Shown piece by piece: positions 42,596 through 52,257 of a DNA stretch of 64,000 nt. A model generated the notes under the pieces. That model saw only the letters and a list, made by a program, of their open reading frames with translations. It was not told the DNA's origin and did not search any database. Location of the stretch: positions 124,001 through 188,000 of the forward strand of contig NZ_BFCB01000003.1 of assembly GCF_003569045.1 (NCBI RefSeq), read 5' to 3'. This DNA comes from Aggregatilinea lenta. Lineage in GTDB: Bacteria; Chloroflexota; Anaerolineae; Aggregatilineales; Aggregatilineaceae. Position 1 is the first letter of the stretch. Each line of letters starts with the position of its first letter. The position numbers and the translations under genes were made by a program.

Positions 42596-44256
42596 GTCAA
42601 TCTCCGGCTAAAGCGATTGCGCAGTACGACCGCGATGGAGTTCATGGTCAGCAGCAGCACCAGCAGCACGACGATCGCGGCGGCGGCGGCGTTGCGGAAC
42701 TCCGTTTGCGGCAAGGTAGTCCAGCGATAGATGATCATCGGCAGCGCGGTGAAGTTCGAAAACGGTCCCTTGGGGTCCTGTGTGATGTACGTCGCCGCGC
42801 CGACCAGGATCAACGGTGCGGTTTCGCCGATGGCGCGCGAGATGGCGAGGATGGTGCCGGTCATGATGCCCGGCAGCGAGTACGGCAGCACGTGGTTCCA
42901 GATCGTCTGCCACTTGGTCGCGCCCAGCCCATAGCTGGCCTGGCGCAGCGAGTTCGGCACGGCGCGGATGGCTTCCTGCGCATTGATGATGATCAGCGGC
43001 AGGATCAGCAGCGCCAGGGTAAAGCCCGCCGAAAAGATCGTGCGCCCGTTGGCCGTGTTGGAGCCGAAGACATTACCGCTCGTCAGCGACTCCATCGACC
43101 GCACGAAGATCGCGAGGCCGAGCATGCCGTAGATAATCGAGGGTACCCCCGCCAGGTTGGCGATGTTGGTCTGGATGATGCGGTTGAGCCAGTTCGATCC
43201 GGCGTATTCTTCGAGGTAAATCGCCGCGCCCACGCCCACCGGGAACGCCACCAGGATGGTGATGGCGATGATCATCAGCGAGCCATACAGCGCCGGGCGC
43301 AGACCCGTCGCGTCCGCGCGGCGTGGATCGAGCGGGCTGCTGATGAAGTCCCAGGTCAGCCACGAGTGCCATTCGAGCGTCGCGTTGGGCGTCTTTTCTG
43401 CCACCGTGGCCTCGATGCCGTCGCGGTCGGTCAGCGACTCCCACAGCGACCAGCTGCCCGTCACCTGAGACTGAACGATTTCGTCCATGATCAGGGTTTC
43501 GACCTGTTCACGATCCATTGCGTGCGTCAGGATGCCCGCTGCCTCAGTCTCAGTAAGCTGGTTGAAGAGCGTGTCACCCAGCTCGTCGGGATACTGCTCC
43601 TTGTCGAGCACTTCATTGACCGGCTTGGCGCTCAGAACAGACCAGTCTTCCTGCGCGGCCCCGGAGAGGTTGGTCAGGATGTAGACGCGCAGGCGCGCGA
43701 TACGTTCGTTTTCGGCCAGGACCTGGGTCAGTTCGTCGTCCGACAGGTCGCTCACCTCACGGCCCGTCGGCGCGCCGTTAACCAGCAGATCGCCCGGCTC
43801 TACGGCGTATTCCATCGCCGTCAGGCCGATCGACTTGTTGGCGATGGTCCACAGCAGCGTCGCCAGCGCGAGTAGCGCCACGACCACCGACGCGATGAAC
43901 AGCCCGCGCGAGATATTGCCGCCGACGTGGCGCGCTTCGATGTTCAGTGCCAGCTCTTTGCCGTCGGGCAGCGTACCGTGTGTGCCGATGCGGTCGGGCA
44001 GAAGGGTCCACAGCGCGGCCAGTCCCGCCACCGCGCCCACGACGCCGCCCAGCGCGCCAACCACGCCGTTGCCGACCACGGCCAGCAGCAGCACGGCGAC
44101 GAGCATACCGCCGCCCACGCCCGCGATCAGTCCGGCCACCGCACCGAGCTTGGGGGAATAGCCCTTGCGCGCGAACACGGGAGGCGTCCGCAGGCTGCCA
44201 TTGACGCCTATCAACAGGCTGAGAAACAGCGCCGCAACCAGTGCAACACGATCCAT
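42592..44256 (-). CDS. pstA: Phosphate ABC transporter permease PstA, long form
   Basis: This 554-residue membrane protein is much longer than classical PstA (about 300). Residues ~290-554 are the normal permease core ([30 protein letters not shown] ... [12 protein letters not shown] ... [21 protein letters not shown]). The N-terminal part adds about four helices, including a Gly-rich pair ([22 protein letters not shown]...), and a soluble segment of about 130 residues rich in acidic residues. It overlaps pstB by 4 bases. Confidence 0.93.
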   Translation of the reverse strand: MDRVALVAALFLSLLIGVNGSLRTPPVFARKGYSPKLGAVAGLIAGVGGGMLVAVLLLAVVGNGVVGALGGVVGAVAGLAALWTLLPDRIGTHGTLPDGKELALNIEARHVGGNISRGLFIASVVVALLALATLLWTIANKSIGLTAMEYAVEPGDLLVNGAPTGREVSDLSDDELTQVLAENERIARLRVYILTNLSGAAQEDWSVLSAKPVNEVLDKEQYPDELGDTLFNQLTETEAAGILTHAMDREQVETLIMDEIVQSQVTGSWSLWESLTDRDGIEATVAEKTPNATLEWHSWLTWDFISSPLDPRRADATGLRPALYGSLMIIAITILVAFPVGVGAAIYLEEYAGSNWLNRIIQTNIANLAGVPSIIYGMLGLAIFVRSMESLTSGNVFGSNTANGRTIFSAGFTLALLILPLIIINAQEAIRAVPNSLRQASYGLGATKWQTIWNHVLPYSLPGIMTGTILAISRAIGETAPLILVGAATYITQDPKGPFSNFTALPMIIYRWTTLPQTEFRNAAAAAIVVLLVLLLTMNSIAVVLRNRFSRRLT

Positions 44257-44284
44257 ACCGGTTCTTCCTTATAACTCGTAGAAG

Positions 44285-45274
44285 TTACTCGTAGACTTCG
44301 CGGAACCGGGCCACGACGGCGCGGCTCAGAATGTTCAGACCGAGCGTCATCAGGAACAGGAACAGGCCCACGATGAAGATACTGTTGTAGTCCAGCGTGT
44401 CGTAACCCAGGTCCCCGCCGCTGATGCTGGCGATGTAGCCGGTCATGGTCCATGCCGATTCAAACGGGTTCAGCGACAGATTCGGGCGCGCGCCCGCCGC
44501 GATCGCCATGATCATCGTCTCACCGATGGCGCGCGAGATGGCGATGATAAACGCCGCGATGATGCCGGAGATGCCCGCCGGAACCACAATACGTACAGTC
44601 GTTTCCAGCTTGGTCGATCCCAGGCCGAACGACGCTTCGCGCAGCGCGCGCGGCACGGAGCTGAGCGCGTCTTCGCTCATCGATGCCACCAGCGGCAGGA
44701 TCATGATGCCCATCACCAGCCCGGCAGACATGATGTTGAACGTCTCGACGGTCCCGCTGCCGAAGACGCCCTTGAGCACGGGCGTCATGAACTGGAGCGC
44801 GAAGAAGCCGTAGACCACGGTGGGCACCCCGGCCAGCACTTCGAGGATCGGCTTGAGGGTGTTGCGCACGCCCGGCGCGGCATATTCACTCAGGTAAATC
44901 GCGGCGCCAAGCCCCATCGGCAGCGCGACCAGCATGGCGATGGCGCTGCTGAGCAGGGTGGCCGTGACCAGCGGCGCGATGCCGACCTGATAGCGATGCG
45001 GCTGCCACTGCGTGGTGTTGAAGAAATCGATAATGTCGATAGTGTGTACGCCGCTCTGGTCAATATATTCGCTCGTGAGCAGCAGCAGAGACTCGCGGCC
45101 CAGCACCAGTACGATCGCCACTGTGGTGAAGATCGTGATAAACCCGCACAGGAACAGGAACCCCTGGATCAAGCTCTCGCTGAACCGCATGCGCCTGCCC
45201 AGCCCCATGAGCCGGTCTTCGCGTGCGGCGCCGAGGCCGGCCTTCTCCCGCATGATCGCTGCCTGGATATCCAT
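44285..45274 (-). CDS. pstC: Phosphate ABC transporter permease PstC
   Basis: This 329-residue membrane protein has six helices after a basic cytosolic N-terminus and an external loop (SEYIDQSGVHTIDIIDFFNTTQWQP). PstC hallmarks include APLVTATLLSSAIAMLVALPMGLGAAIYLSEYA, GVPTVVYGFFAL and REASFGLGSTKLETTVRIVVPA. AGGAG lies 6 bases upstream. A long hairpin separates it from pstS. Confidence 0.96.
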   Translation of the reverse strand: MDIQAAIMREKAGLGAAREDRLMGLGRRMRFSESLIQGFLFLCGFITIFTTVAIVLVLGRESLLLLTSEYIDQSGVHTIDIIDFFNTTQWQPHRYQVGIAPLVTATLLSSAIAMLVALPMGLGAAIYLSEYAAPGVRNTLKPILEVLAGVPTVVYGFFALQFMTPVLKGVFGSGTVETFNIMSAGLVMGIMILPLVASMSEDALSSVPRALREASFGLGSTKLETTVRIVVPAGISGIIAAFIIAISRAIGETMIMAIAAGARPNLSLNPFESAWTMTGYIASISGGDLGYDTLDYNSIFIVGLFLFLMTLGLNILSRAVVARFREVYE

Positions 45275-45382
45275 TCATGCTCCTAGCCATTAACCGATCA
45301 AACCTTGAAACTGAGACGATGGTGTTACAGCAAGCACGTTTTCCCATAGCATCCGGTTAAAAATGATGCCTGGTCCAGACAA

Positions 45383-45421
45383 GGCGATATGGGGCGGGAG
45401 TGCATCCCGTCCCATGTCGCC
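45383..45421 (-). other. Long hairpin between pstS and pstC
   Basis: A 17-bp stem (45383-45399 with 45105-region partner 45405-45421, two G-U type mismatches) with a 5-base loop and no T-run after it. It probably reduces read-through or protects the pstS mRNA 3' end, giving more PstS than permease. Confidence 0.65.
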
Positions 45422-45452
45422 AGTGAAATCTGGGTCAGGCAGAAGTCCTGAC

Positions 45453-46547
45453 TTATTGCGCCATCGCGTCGAGGTAAGCTTGCTTGCTGGCGTTCAGCGT
45501 TTCGATGCTCACCGGGAAGTAACCCACTTCGGTCACCACTTCCGGCGCGTTGCTCAGGTAGTAGCTGATGAACGCGGCCACCTGGGGCTTTTCGGCCAGG
45601 ATTTCGGCAGCCGAGTAGATGAACAGCGGGCGGCTGAGCATGTATTCGCCGCTTTCGGCGGTCTCGGCGTCCGGCGTGATGTAAGCAACGCCTTCGGCTT
45701 CCCACTGGTCGGCGGGGATGGCGGTCACGTTGCCGTCGTCGTCCCAGGTCACGTCATCGGCGATGGAGACGGCCTTGAGCGTGTCGGCGTTCTCGACGTA
45801 GTACGCGAAGCCGAAGTAGCCGATGGCGTAGGGGCTGCCCTGAATACCCTCGACCAGGGTGTTGTCGTTCTCGCTGGTGGTGGGGTTCGGGGAAAGCAGC
45901 GCGTCGGTGCGGGCAGCGCCGTCGGCGTAGGCGCCCTTGGTGCCGAGCACGGCTTCACCGAAGAAATCGAACGTGCCGCTGTCGGTGCCGGGCGTGAAGA
46001 GCTGGATCGTCTCGACGGGCCACTCGGGATTGACCTGATCCCAGGTCGTCACCACGCCGGTGAAGATGTCGATCAGCTGGCTGTGGGTCAGTTCGCTAAC
46101 GGGGCTGTCCTGGCTGACGGCCACGGTCAGGGCGTCGATGCCGATCTGGAAGGGCAGGACCGTGCGGCCAATCGCTTCGCAGTTCGCCAGTTCGCTGTCC
46201 TTGATCGGACGGCTGGCGTTGCTGATGTCGGTCGAGCCTTCAGCGCAGAAGCGCTCGAAGCCCGCGCCCGTGCCGGTTTCAGCGATAGCGATGTTGCCGG
46301 TAAAGCCGTCCTCGTTGAAGCGCGCGGCCATCGCCACGGTGACCGGCTCAACCGTCGAGCTGCCCGCAATAGCGATATCGCCGGTGAGGCCAAGCGGATC
46401 AACGGCTTCGAGTTCGATCGGGGTGACGTCGGCGGGTTCTTCGGTCGGCTCATCGGTCTGCGCGAAAGCGCCCGCAACGGGCAAAGACATCGATGCCACA
46501 AGGCCAAAGGCAATCATTTTCTTCCAGAAGCTACGGTTGCGTTGCAT
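45453..46547 (-). CDS. pstS: Phosphate-binding protein PstS
   Basis: This 364-residue extracytoplasmic protein has a signal peptide (cleavage near AGAFAQ) and an acidic Glu/Pro/Thr linker. The PBP fold shows phosphate-binding segments IAIAGSSTVEPVT, the AETGTGAGFERFCAEG region and TPGTDSGTFDFFGEAVLG, a typical PstS SGT motif. A lipobox is absent, so anchoring is unclear. First gene of the pst operon; GGAGGAG lies upstream. Confidence 0.95.
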   Translation of the reverse strand: MQRNRSFWKKMIAFGLVASMSLPVAGAFAQTDEPTEEPADVTPIELEAVDPLGLTGDIAIAGSSTVEPVTVAMAARFNEDGFTGNIAIAETGTGAGFERFCAEGSTDISNASRPIKDSELANCEAIGRTVLPFQIGIDALTVAVSQDSPVSELTHSQLIDIFTGVVTTWDQVNPEWPVETIQLFTPGTDSGTFDFFGEAVLGTKGAYADGAARTDALLSPNPTTSENDNTLVEGIQGSPYAIGYFGFAYYVENADTLKAVSIADDVTWDDDGNVTAIPADQWEAEGVAYITPDAETAESGEYMLSRPLFIYSAAEILAEKPQVAAFISYYLSNAPEVVTEVGYFPVSIETLNASKQAYLDAMAQ

Positions 46548-46611
46548 GTGTTCTCCTCCGCGTCTCAGCGGTTGTTGTGGGATGAAACGTTATCTTGCTC
46601 TTACCGGAGAC

Positions 46612-46687
46612 ATCTTAAGCGGGGGAGATAAAGCAACAAGTAATTCGAGGTTAAAGGGCGTGACCAATTGCTTTAAAGATTCTTAAA
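46612..46687 (-). promoter_or_regulatory. pstS promoter with upstream TTTAA-type repeats (possible Pho box)
   Basis: On the minus strand TTGTTG (46634-46639) and TAAGAT (46612-46617) are 16 bases apart. Upstream (46649-46687) three TTTAA words occur 10 and 22 bases apart, close to the 11-base periodicity of PhoB/PhoP boxes. Phosphate control is inferred from the operon downstream. Confidence 0.45.
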
Positions 46688-46730
46688 ACACAAAGCTACA
46701 AAATCGGCCCGCGCACGGCGGGCTAAGGGG

Positions 46731-46768
46731 AAAATAAAGAGCGCATGAGAACTCGCTCTCATACGCTC
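46731..46768 (-). terminator. Terminator of the sugar ABC transporter operon
   Basis: Read on the minus strand, a 12-bp stem (46739-46750 with 46757-46768, one mismatch) with a 6-base loop is followed by TTTATTTT. Confidence 0.8.
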
Positions 46769-46796
46769 GGCTGGAATCGTTAAAACGGGTTGGTAA

Positions 46797-47774
46797 TTAC
46801 GACGCGCGCCAGTACTGGCTGTTGTCAGCCGTGATCACGACCACGCCGGTGTCCACATTGGGCGGCAGCGGGGAGATGCCAGCCGCCTGCCAGTCGGACA
46901 CGGAGCTGATCAGGCCGTTGGCAACGGCATACAGGAACATCATGCCCCAGAAGCCCATCTGCCATGTGCCCTGCGCCAGGGTCGCGGTCAGCTCGCCGCT
47001 GTCGATCAGGTCGAGCGTGCCTTCGTCGTAGTCGAAGCCGACGATGGAGACGTCGCCGCTCATCCCGGCCTCGCGCACGGCCTGCCCGACGCCCACCGCA
47101 CCGGCGGCGTCCGTCGCGAAGATACCCTTGATATCCGGCTCGGCGATGAGCAGCGCGGACATCTTCTCGGCGGCGGTCGTCGAGTTGTTCTGGTCGTCCA
47201 CGATCAGGTCGTCCGAGGTGGTGACATCCGGGAACTCAGCCGCGAGGGTGTCGATAAAGCCCTGGCGGCGCTGGACGTGGTTGAGCTGCGCGGTCACGCT
47301 GGAGATGGCGACCTTACCGGACCCGATGATCGGGCCGAGGTAGCGCGCGGCCACGACGCCCGCATAGTAGTTGCCCGTGCCGACGAACGAGTAGCGGTTG
47401 CTGAGCGGCGAGTCGGCGTCGAAGCAGACCACCGGTAGCCCGGCCTCAATGGCGTTGTTGATCGGCTCCACGAACGCGTCGGGGTTGATGATCGTGGCGA
47501 GGATGCCAGCCGGGTTCTGGCCGGTGACTTCTTCGAAGACGCGTACTTCGGCGGTGATGTCATTCTCCGGCGTGCCGGTGTATTCGACGTTCACGCCCAG
47601 GAACTCGGCGGCGTCCTGCATGCCCCGGAAGCAGTCCTTCCAGTAGTCGATGCCGGACACGAACGTCACCATGTAGTACGTCTGATCTTCCTGGGCCTTC
47701 GCCAGCTTGATCCCAGGGATCGTGGCGGCGGCAGCGGCGATAGCACTGGCTTTTAAGAATTCACGGCGCTTCAT
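46797..47774 (-). CDS. Sugar ABC transporter substrate-binding protein (ribose/RbsB-like)
   Basis: This 325-residue protein has a twin-arginine-like start (MKRREFLKASAIAAAAATIPG) and a type I periplasmic-binding fold (YYMVTFVSGIDYWKDCFRGMQDAAEFLGV ... GILATIINPDAFVEPINNAIEAGLPVVCFDAD ... DIKGIFATDAAGAVGVGQAVREAG). The ATG at 47774 has AGGAG 6 bases upstream, better than the TTG two codons earlier. It belongs with the permease and ATPase genes upstream. The sugar is unknown. Confidence 0.92.
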   Translation of the reverse strand: MKRREFLKASAIAAAAATIPGIKLAKAQEDQTYYMVTFVSGIDYWKDCFRGMQDAAEFLGVNVEYTGTPENDITAEVRVFEEVTGQNPAGILATIINPDAFVEPINNAIEAGLPVVCFDADSPLSNRYSFVGTGNYYAGVVAARYLGPIIGSGKVAISSVTAQLNHVQRRQGFIDTLAAEFPDVTTSDDLIVDDQNNSTTAAEKMSALLIAEPDIKGIFATDAAGAVGVGQAVREAGMSGDVSIVGFDYDEGTLDLIDSGELTATLAQGTWQMGFWGMMFLYAVANGLISSVSDWQAAGISPLPPNVDTGVVVITADNSQYWRAS

Positions 47775-47946
47775 GAGCAACTCCTTATACTAAGTCTTGA
47801 GGGAATCGGTGCGGTCAAAACTAATACGTTATCCTGGGGAACCCAGGTCACACCCAAAAGAACAGCATTCGTCGATCAGGCGTCGGTGTCCAGCAAAACA
47901 AAGGCGACGGCGGGTTTAGCGGATTTGCTCGCCAATCCGGTCATCG

Positions 47947-48058
47947 TAGAGACCTCACCCCCGGCCCCTCTCCAGTCTGGGCTGGAGAGGGGAGAAAACC
48001 ATGCCCGGTAGGGCCGGGGCTTGCTCCGCCCGGTAGGGCGTATTGCATTACGCCCCAC
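47947..48058. repeat. Composite repeat B-C-A between permease and binding-protein genes
   Basis: 47947-47994 is a family B element with an 11-bp hairpin (CCCCTCTCCAG / CTGGAGAGGGG). 48008-48032 is family C (GGGGCTTGCTCCGCCCG). 48033-48058 is a family A palindrome (GTAGGGCGTATT...TTACGCCCCAC). They fill most of the 306-base gap inside this operon, which otherwise shows no gene, and may attenuate transcription into the binding-protein gene. Confidence 0.78.
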
Positions 48059-48080
48059 CCGAGAAATCGACCGTTCGCCG

Positions 48081-49142
48081 CTACGCCGTTGGTTTTAGCT
48101 CCGCCTCGGCGGCCTTGCGCGCCCGTGGACGCGAGCGCAGGCGCTGGCTGAGCGTGTCCGACCCGACGGCCAGCAGCAGGATGACGCCCATCGCCAGGTT
48201 CTGCCAATAGACCGGCACACGTAACTGCACCATGCCGTTGTTGATGAACCCAACGAAGATCAAGCCCAGCAGCGCGCCGAGCACGGTGCCCTTGCCGCCG
48301 TTGAGACTCGCGCCGCCGATGATGCACGCGGCGATCACCTGCAGCTCGTAGCCCACGCCCGCGCCCGGATCGGCCACGGTGAAGCGCGAGGCTGACAGCA
48401 CGCCCGCCAGTGCGGCCAGGGTGGCGGACAGGGTATACACGCCGAGTTTCACCCTATCGACGTTGATACCGGACAGCCGGGCAGCATCTTCGTTGCCGCC
48501 CACGTAATAAATCTGCCGGAACAGGGCCGAGCGTCGCATCAGGATATCCCCGATGATCAGCACTACCAGCGCGATCCAGATCAGGTTCGACAGCCCGTTA
48601 ATCTCACCCTGGCCGATCTTAAAGAACTCTTTCGGCAGGCGAGCGATGGGCGAGCCTTCCGTGATGGCATAGCCCGCGCCGCGCGCGATGCTCATCATAC
48701 CGAGTGTAGTGATGAACGGGTTGATCTGCGCGCGGGTGATCAGCAGGCCGTTGACGAACCCGGCGACTACCCCCGCAAAGATACCCAGCAGCATCGCCAG
48801 CCAGATCGGCAGGGCGGTGAACAGCATGTCGTCGCGCAGCGCGACGGCGGTCACCACGCCGCCCAGCGCGAACACGGAGCCAACCGACAGGTCGAACCCG
48901 CCGGAGACCAGCGCCGCCGTCATGCCAACGGCCATGAACGCCAGGGGTGAAAAGCCCAACGCGATGGCGGTCAGGTTGCGCTCGGTGATGAAATGGCCGG
49001 TTTTGAGGTGAAGCACAATGCCGATCAGCACGATCAGCAGGACGAGGAAGAATTCGCGCAGCCGCGCGATCTGTCCCAGGAGCGTGAGCACGACGTTGGG
49101 TTTTGCCCCGGTGTGGGGTTCACTGGATGAGAGTGCTGCCAT
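48081..49142 (-). CDS. Sugar ABC transporter permease (RbsC-like)
   Basis: This 353-residue permease of the BPD_transp_2 family has about ten helices, with NLTAIALGFSPLAFMAVGMTAALVSGGFDLSVGSVFALGG, INPFITTLGMMSIARGAGYAITEG and GYELQVIAACIIGGASLNGGKGTVLGALLGLIFVG. It is encoded between the ATPase and the binding protein. Confidence 0.94.
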   Translation of the reverse strand: MAALSSSEPHTGAKPNVVLTLLGQIARLREFFLVLLIVLIGIVLHLKTGHFITERNLTAIALGFSPLAFMAVGMTAALVSGGFDLSVGSVFALGGVVTAVALRDDMLFTALPIWLAMLLGIFAGVVAGFVNGLLITRAQINPFITTLGMMSIARGAGYAITEGSPIARLPKEFFKIGQGEINGLSNLIWIALVVLIIGDILMRRSALFRQIYYVGGNEDAARLSGINVDRVKLGVYTLSATLAALAGVLSASRFTVADPGAGVGYELQVIAACIIGGASLNGGKGTVLGALLGLIFVGFINNGMVQLRVPVYWQNLAMGVILLLAVGSDTLSQRLRSRPRARKAAEAELKPTA

Positions 49143-49196
49143 CTTAAGTCTCGCTTGACTAGTAATTAGGACTATTTTGACGTATGGATGCCGGCG

Positions 49197-50705
49197 TTAC
49201 CCGGCGACGGGTGCGTTCGCGGCCTGACCACTGGCGTACGCGATAATCTTTTCTTCTGTGGCATCCGCGCTCGGAATTTCGGCCACGATCGCGCCTTCGT
49301 GCATGACCATCACGCGGTCGCTCATGCCCAGAATCTCCGGCAGCTCCGACGAGATCATCATCACCGCCACGCCGGACTCGGCCAACTGCCGCAGCAAATG
49401 GTGAATCTCACTCTTCGCGCCGACGTCCACGCCGCGCGTCGGCTCATCCACAATCAGCACCTTCGGCTTGATCGCCAGCCACTTGGCGACCAGCACCTTT
49501 TGCTGGTTGCCGCCGCTCAAGCGCCGGACTTCCTGGTCCACGCCCGCCGTCATGATGCTGAGCTGGCGCACGTATTCTTCGGCCAGGACGCGCTCTTTCG
49601 CCGGGTTGATAAACCCGTTGGATGTGACCGCCAGACGATTAGCCGCCTCGACGTTCATCTTGACCGACATATCCAGGAACAGGCCCGCCGCCTTGCGGTC
49701 TTCGGGCAGGTAGCCGATCTGGTACCCAATCGCCTCGCCGGGCGACCCGATGTGGACCGGCTGACCTTCAAGCCGCAGCTCGCCCGCGCTGTGCGGGTCC
49801 GCGCCGAAGATCGCGCGCGCCAGCTCGGACCGCCCGGAGCCGATCAGCCCCGCGAAGCCGACGATCTCGCCCGCGTTGAGCGTGAACGTGCTCGATTCCG
49901 ACTGTCCCGGTAGGCGCAGGCCGCGCACTTCGAGCAGCGGGACGCGGTCGCTACTGCCTTTGGCCGGGTACATGTGCCCCAGCTCGCGCCCGACCATCAT
50001 GCGAATGATGTCCTCGGTCACCACGTCGCGCGTGTTGACCGTGCCGATGTACTTGCCGTCACGCAGCACGGTGATGCGGTCGGTGAGGGCGAAGATCTCG
50101 TCCAGCTTGTGGCTGATGTAGAGGATGCCCACGCCCTTGGCTGCCAGCCGCCGCAGCAGGTCGAACAGGATCTCGACCTCACGCTCGGTCAGGGCGGAAG
50201 TCGGCTCGTCGAGGATGAGCACCTTTGTGTCCATCGACAGCGCCTTGGCGATCTCGATGAGCTGCTGCTTGGCAATCGACAGCTCGCTGACCGGGGTGCG
50301 CGGGTTGACGTCGAGGTTGATGCTGTGCAGGATGGCCGCCGCGCGGCGGAACAGCTCACCGTACTTGACGAAGCCAATCGCGTTGGTTGGCAGCCGCCCC
50401 GGATAGATATTCTCAGCGACGGTCAGCGCCGGAACAAGGCTCAGTTCCTGGTGTACGATGGCGATGCCGTGTGTCAGGGCGTCGCGCGGGTTGGAAATGC
50501 TCAGCGGCGCGCCCTCGAAGGTGATCGCGCCCGCGTCGGGCGTATAGACGCCGGACAGGATCTTCATCAGCGTGCTTTTACCCGCGCCGTTTTCGCCCAC
50601 GACGGCATGAATTTCGCCTGCCTGGAGATCGAGTTGGACGTTATCGAGCGCGAGCGTGCCGGGGAACTGTTTGGTGATATTGGAGGCTTGCAGCAAGGAG
50701 GTCAT
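49197..50705 (-). CDS. Sugar ABC transporter ATP-binding protein (RbsA-like, two ABC domains)
   Basis: This 502-residue double ABC ATPase has in domain 1 the Walker A GENGAGKST and Walker B VLILDEPTSALTE. Domain 2 has a degenerate Walker A (GLIGSGRSELARAIFG) and signature RRLSGGNQQKVLVAKWLAIKPKVLIVDEPTRGVDVGAKSEIH, as in RbsA/MglA/XylG. The start is set at 50705 (MTSLLQASN); upstream in-frame codons lie in the promoter region. First gene of an ATPase-permease-binding protein operon. Confidence 0.94.
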   Translation of the reverse strand: MTSLLQASNITKQFPGTLALDNVQLDLQAGEIHAVVGENGAGKSTLMKILSGVYTPDAGAITFEGAPLSISNPRDALTHGIAIVHQELSLVPALTVAENIYPGRLPTNAIGFVKYGELFRRAAAILHSINLDVNPRTPVSELSIAKQQLIEIAKALSMDTKVLILDEPTSALTEREVEILFDLLRRLAAKGVGILYISHKLDEIFALTDRITVLRDGKYIGTVNTRDVVTEDIIRMMVGRELGHMYPAKGSSDRVPLLEVRGLRLPGQSESSTFTLNAGEIVGFAGLIGSGRSELARAIFGADPHSAGELRLEGQPVHIGSPGEAIGYQIGYLPEDRKAAGLFLDMSVKMNVEAANRLAVTSNGFINPAKERVLAEEYVRQLSIMTAGVDQEVRRLSGGNQQKVLVAKWLAIKPKVLIVDEPTRGVDVGAKSEIHHLLRQLAESGVAVMMISSELPEILGMSDRVMVMHEGAIVAEIPSADATEEKIIAYASGQAANAPVAG

Positions 50706-50922
50706 AAAAGAATCTCGCCCACCATTCTTAAGCTGCCCTGACCGCAAAAAACGGTAAACTGGGCGGATCAATAATAACGTACGAACAGAACGGGACGGTC
50801 AGTCCCCAAAAAAGTGATCTATGTGAGCGTTCACAGTATAGCGTGATCCAGATCCTGCCGTCAAGCCGTCTGATAATGTTTTTTCAGATCTGTAAGGGCG
50901 GCGTCGGGCAGGATCTTAAGCG

Positions 50923-52257
50923 TCAGGGAGTATCGCCGTCTTCGTCAGGCGTGGCGGTGGGGAAGTCGATCGCCAGGCGCTTGATCATCAGCCCATCGAC
51001 TGCTTCGACAGTGAACGTCACGTCGCCGTGCTTCACCTTGTCGCCCGCTTCGGGCACGCGGTTCAGCTCGGCCAGCACCAGTCCACCGACCGTTTCGACG
51101 TCGTGGCCGTGCTTGTCGATGGCGAAAAAGGGTTCCAGCTCGTACAGACGCGTCGTTCCCTGGGTGACGATGTGCCCCGGCTCCACGTCGAGCAGGCCGT
51201 CCTCTTCGTTCCCGTCGAACTCGTCGCGCACCTCGCCCACGACCTCTTCGATCAGGTCTTCGAGCGTGACCAGCCCCGCCGTACCCTGGTATTCGTCGAT
51301 GACGATCGCCATGTGCACGTGCATGCGCTTGAGCGTGGAGAGGAGCGCTTCGGCGTAGAGATTTTCCGGCACACGCGGCGCATCGTGCAGCAGGTCGCAC
51401 AGGTCGAACGGCACGTCGTCAAGCTGCTGCCGAACAAGGTCCTTCAGGTGCAGGATGCCCAGGATGTGATCCAGGTCGTTCTCGTAGACCGGGAAGCGCG
51501 TATGGCCGGACGCCAGCACGCGCGCGATCAGCTCGTCCTCGGCGATATCCACGGGCACGGCGTCGATGCGCGGACGCGGGACCATCAGCTCGCTGACACG
51601 CCGTTCCGAAAAGTCGAAGATCCGCGTGACGAGCTGCTGCTCCTGTGCTTCGAGCATGCCGCCTACCACGCTTTCGGACACGATCAGCTCCAGCTCGTCG
51701 GGCGTATGCAGGCGGCTAATCTTGTTGGGGGATGGCATGCGCAGCAGGTGCAGCACGCCCACGCCGATGCCGTTCAGCACGGTGATCACGGGCGAGAAGA
51801 CTGTCTGCACGAACGTTATGGGGCGAATCAGCAGGAAGACCGCGCGCTCGGTGTTTTGCAGCGCGAGGGTTTTGGGGATCATTTCGCCCAGCACGACGTG
51901 CAGGTACGTGACCAGCGCCAGCCCGACCAGGAAGCCCACGGTGTTGATTACCGCCGCTTCCAGCCCCAGCCAGTGATGCAGCGCGTAGTCGATGTGGTGT
52001 GCGATGCTCGGCTCGCCGTACATACCGAGGCCCAGGCTTGCCAGCGTCACGCCGAGCTGCGCCGTAGCAATGTAGCGATCCAGACGGGCGGGATGTCCGA
52101 CCACGTCCGCGACGATGCTCGCCGTCTGGTTGCCTTCTTCGGCGAGCTGTTCCATGCGCGAGCGGCGCACGCCGATGAACGAGAACTCGGCGGCGACGAA
52201 AATGCCGTTGATCAGGACCAGCAGGAGGATGATGCCCAGCGGCAGGAAGACGCCCAT
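50923..52257 (-). CDS. CNNM/CorC-type membrane protein with CBS pair and CorC_HlyC domain
   Basis: This 444-residue protein has an N-terminal CNNM (DUF21) domain with four hydrophobic helices (LINGIFVAAEFSFIGVRRSRMEQLA...). Two CBS domains follow (VSELMVPRPRIDAVPVD ... and PENLYAEALLSTLKRMHVHMAIVIDEYQGTAGLVTLEDLIEEVVGEVRDE), then a C-terminal CorC_HlyC domain. Relatives act in Mg2+ export or corrosion-type resistance; the old hemolysin name is not supported. Its ATG shares one base with the stop of the upstream paralogue (TAATG). Confidence 0.9.
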   Translation of the reverse strand: MGVFLPLGIILLLVLINGIFVAAEFSFIGVRRSRMEQLAEEGNQTASIVADVVGHPARLDRYIATAQLGVTLASLGLGMYGEPSIAHHIDYALHHWLGLEAAVINTVGFLVGLALVTYLHVVLGEMIPKTLALQNTERAVFLLIRPITFVQTVFSPVITVLNGIGVGVLHLLRMPSPNKISRLHTPDELELIVSESVVGGMLEAQEQQLVTRIFDFSERRVSELMVPRPRIDAVPVDIAEDELIARVLASGHTRFPVYENDLDHILGILHLKDLVRQQLDDVPFDLCDLLHDAPRVPENLYAEALLSTLKRMHVHMAIVIDEYQGTAGLVTLEDLIEEVVGEVRDEFDGNEEDGLLDVEPGHIVTQGTTRLYELEPFFAIDKHGHDVETVGGLVLAELNRVPEAGDKVKHGDVTFTVEAVDGLMIKRLAIDFPTATPDEDGDTP

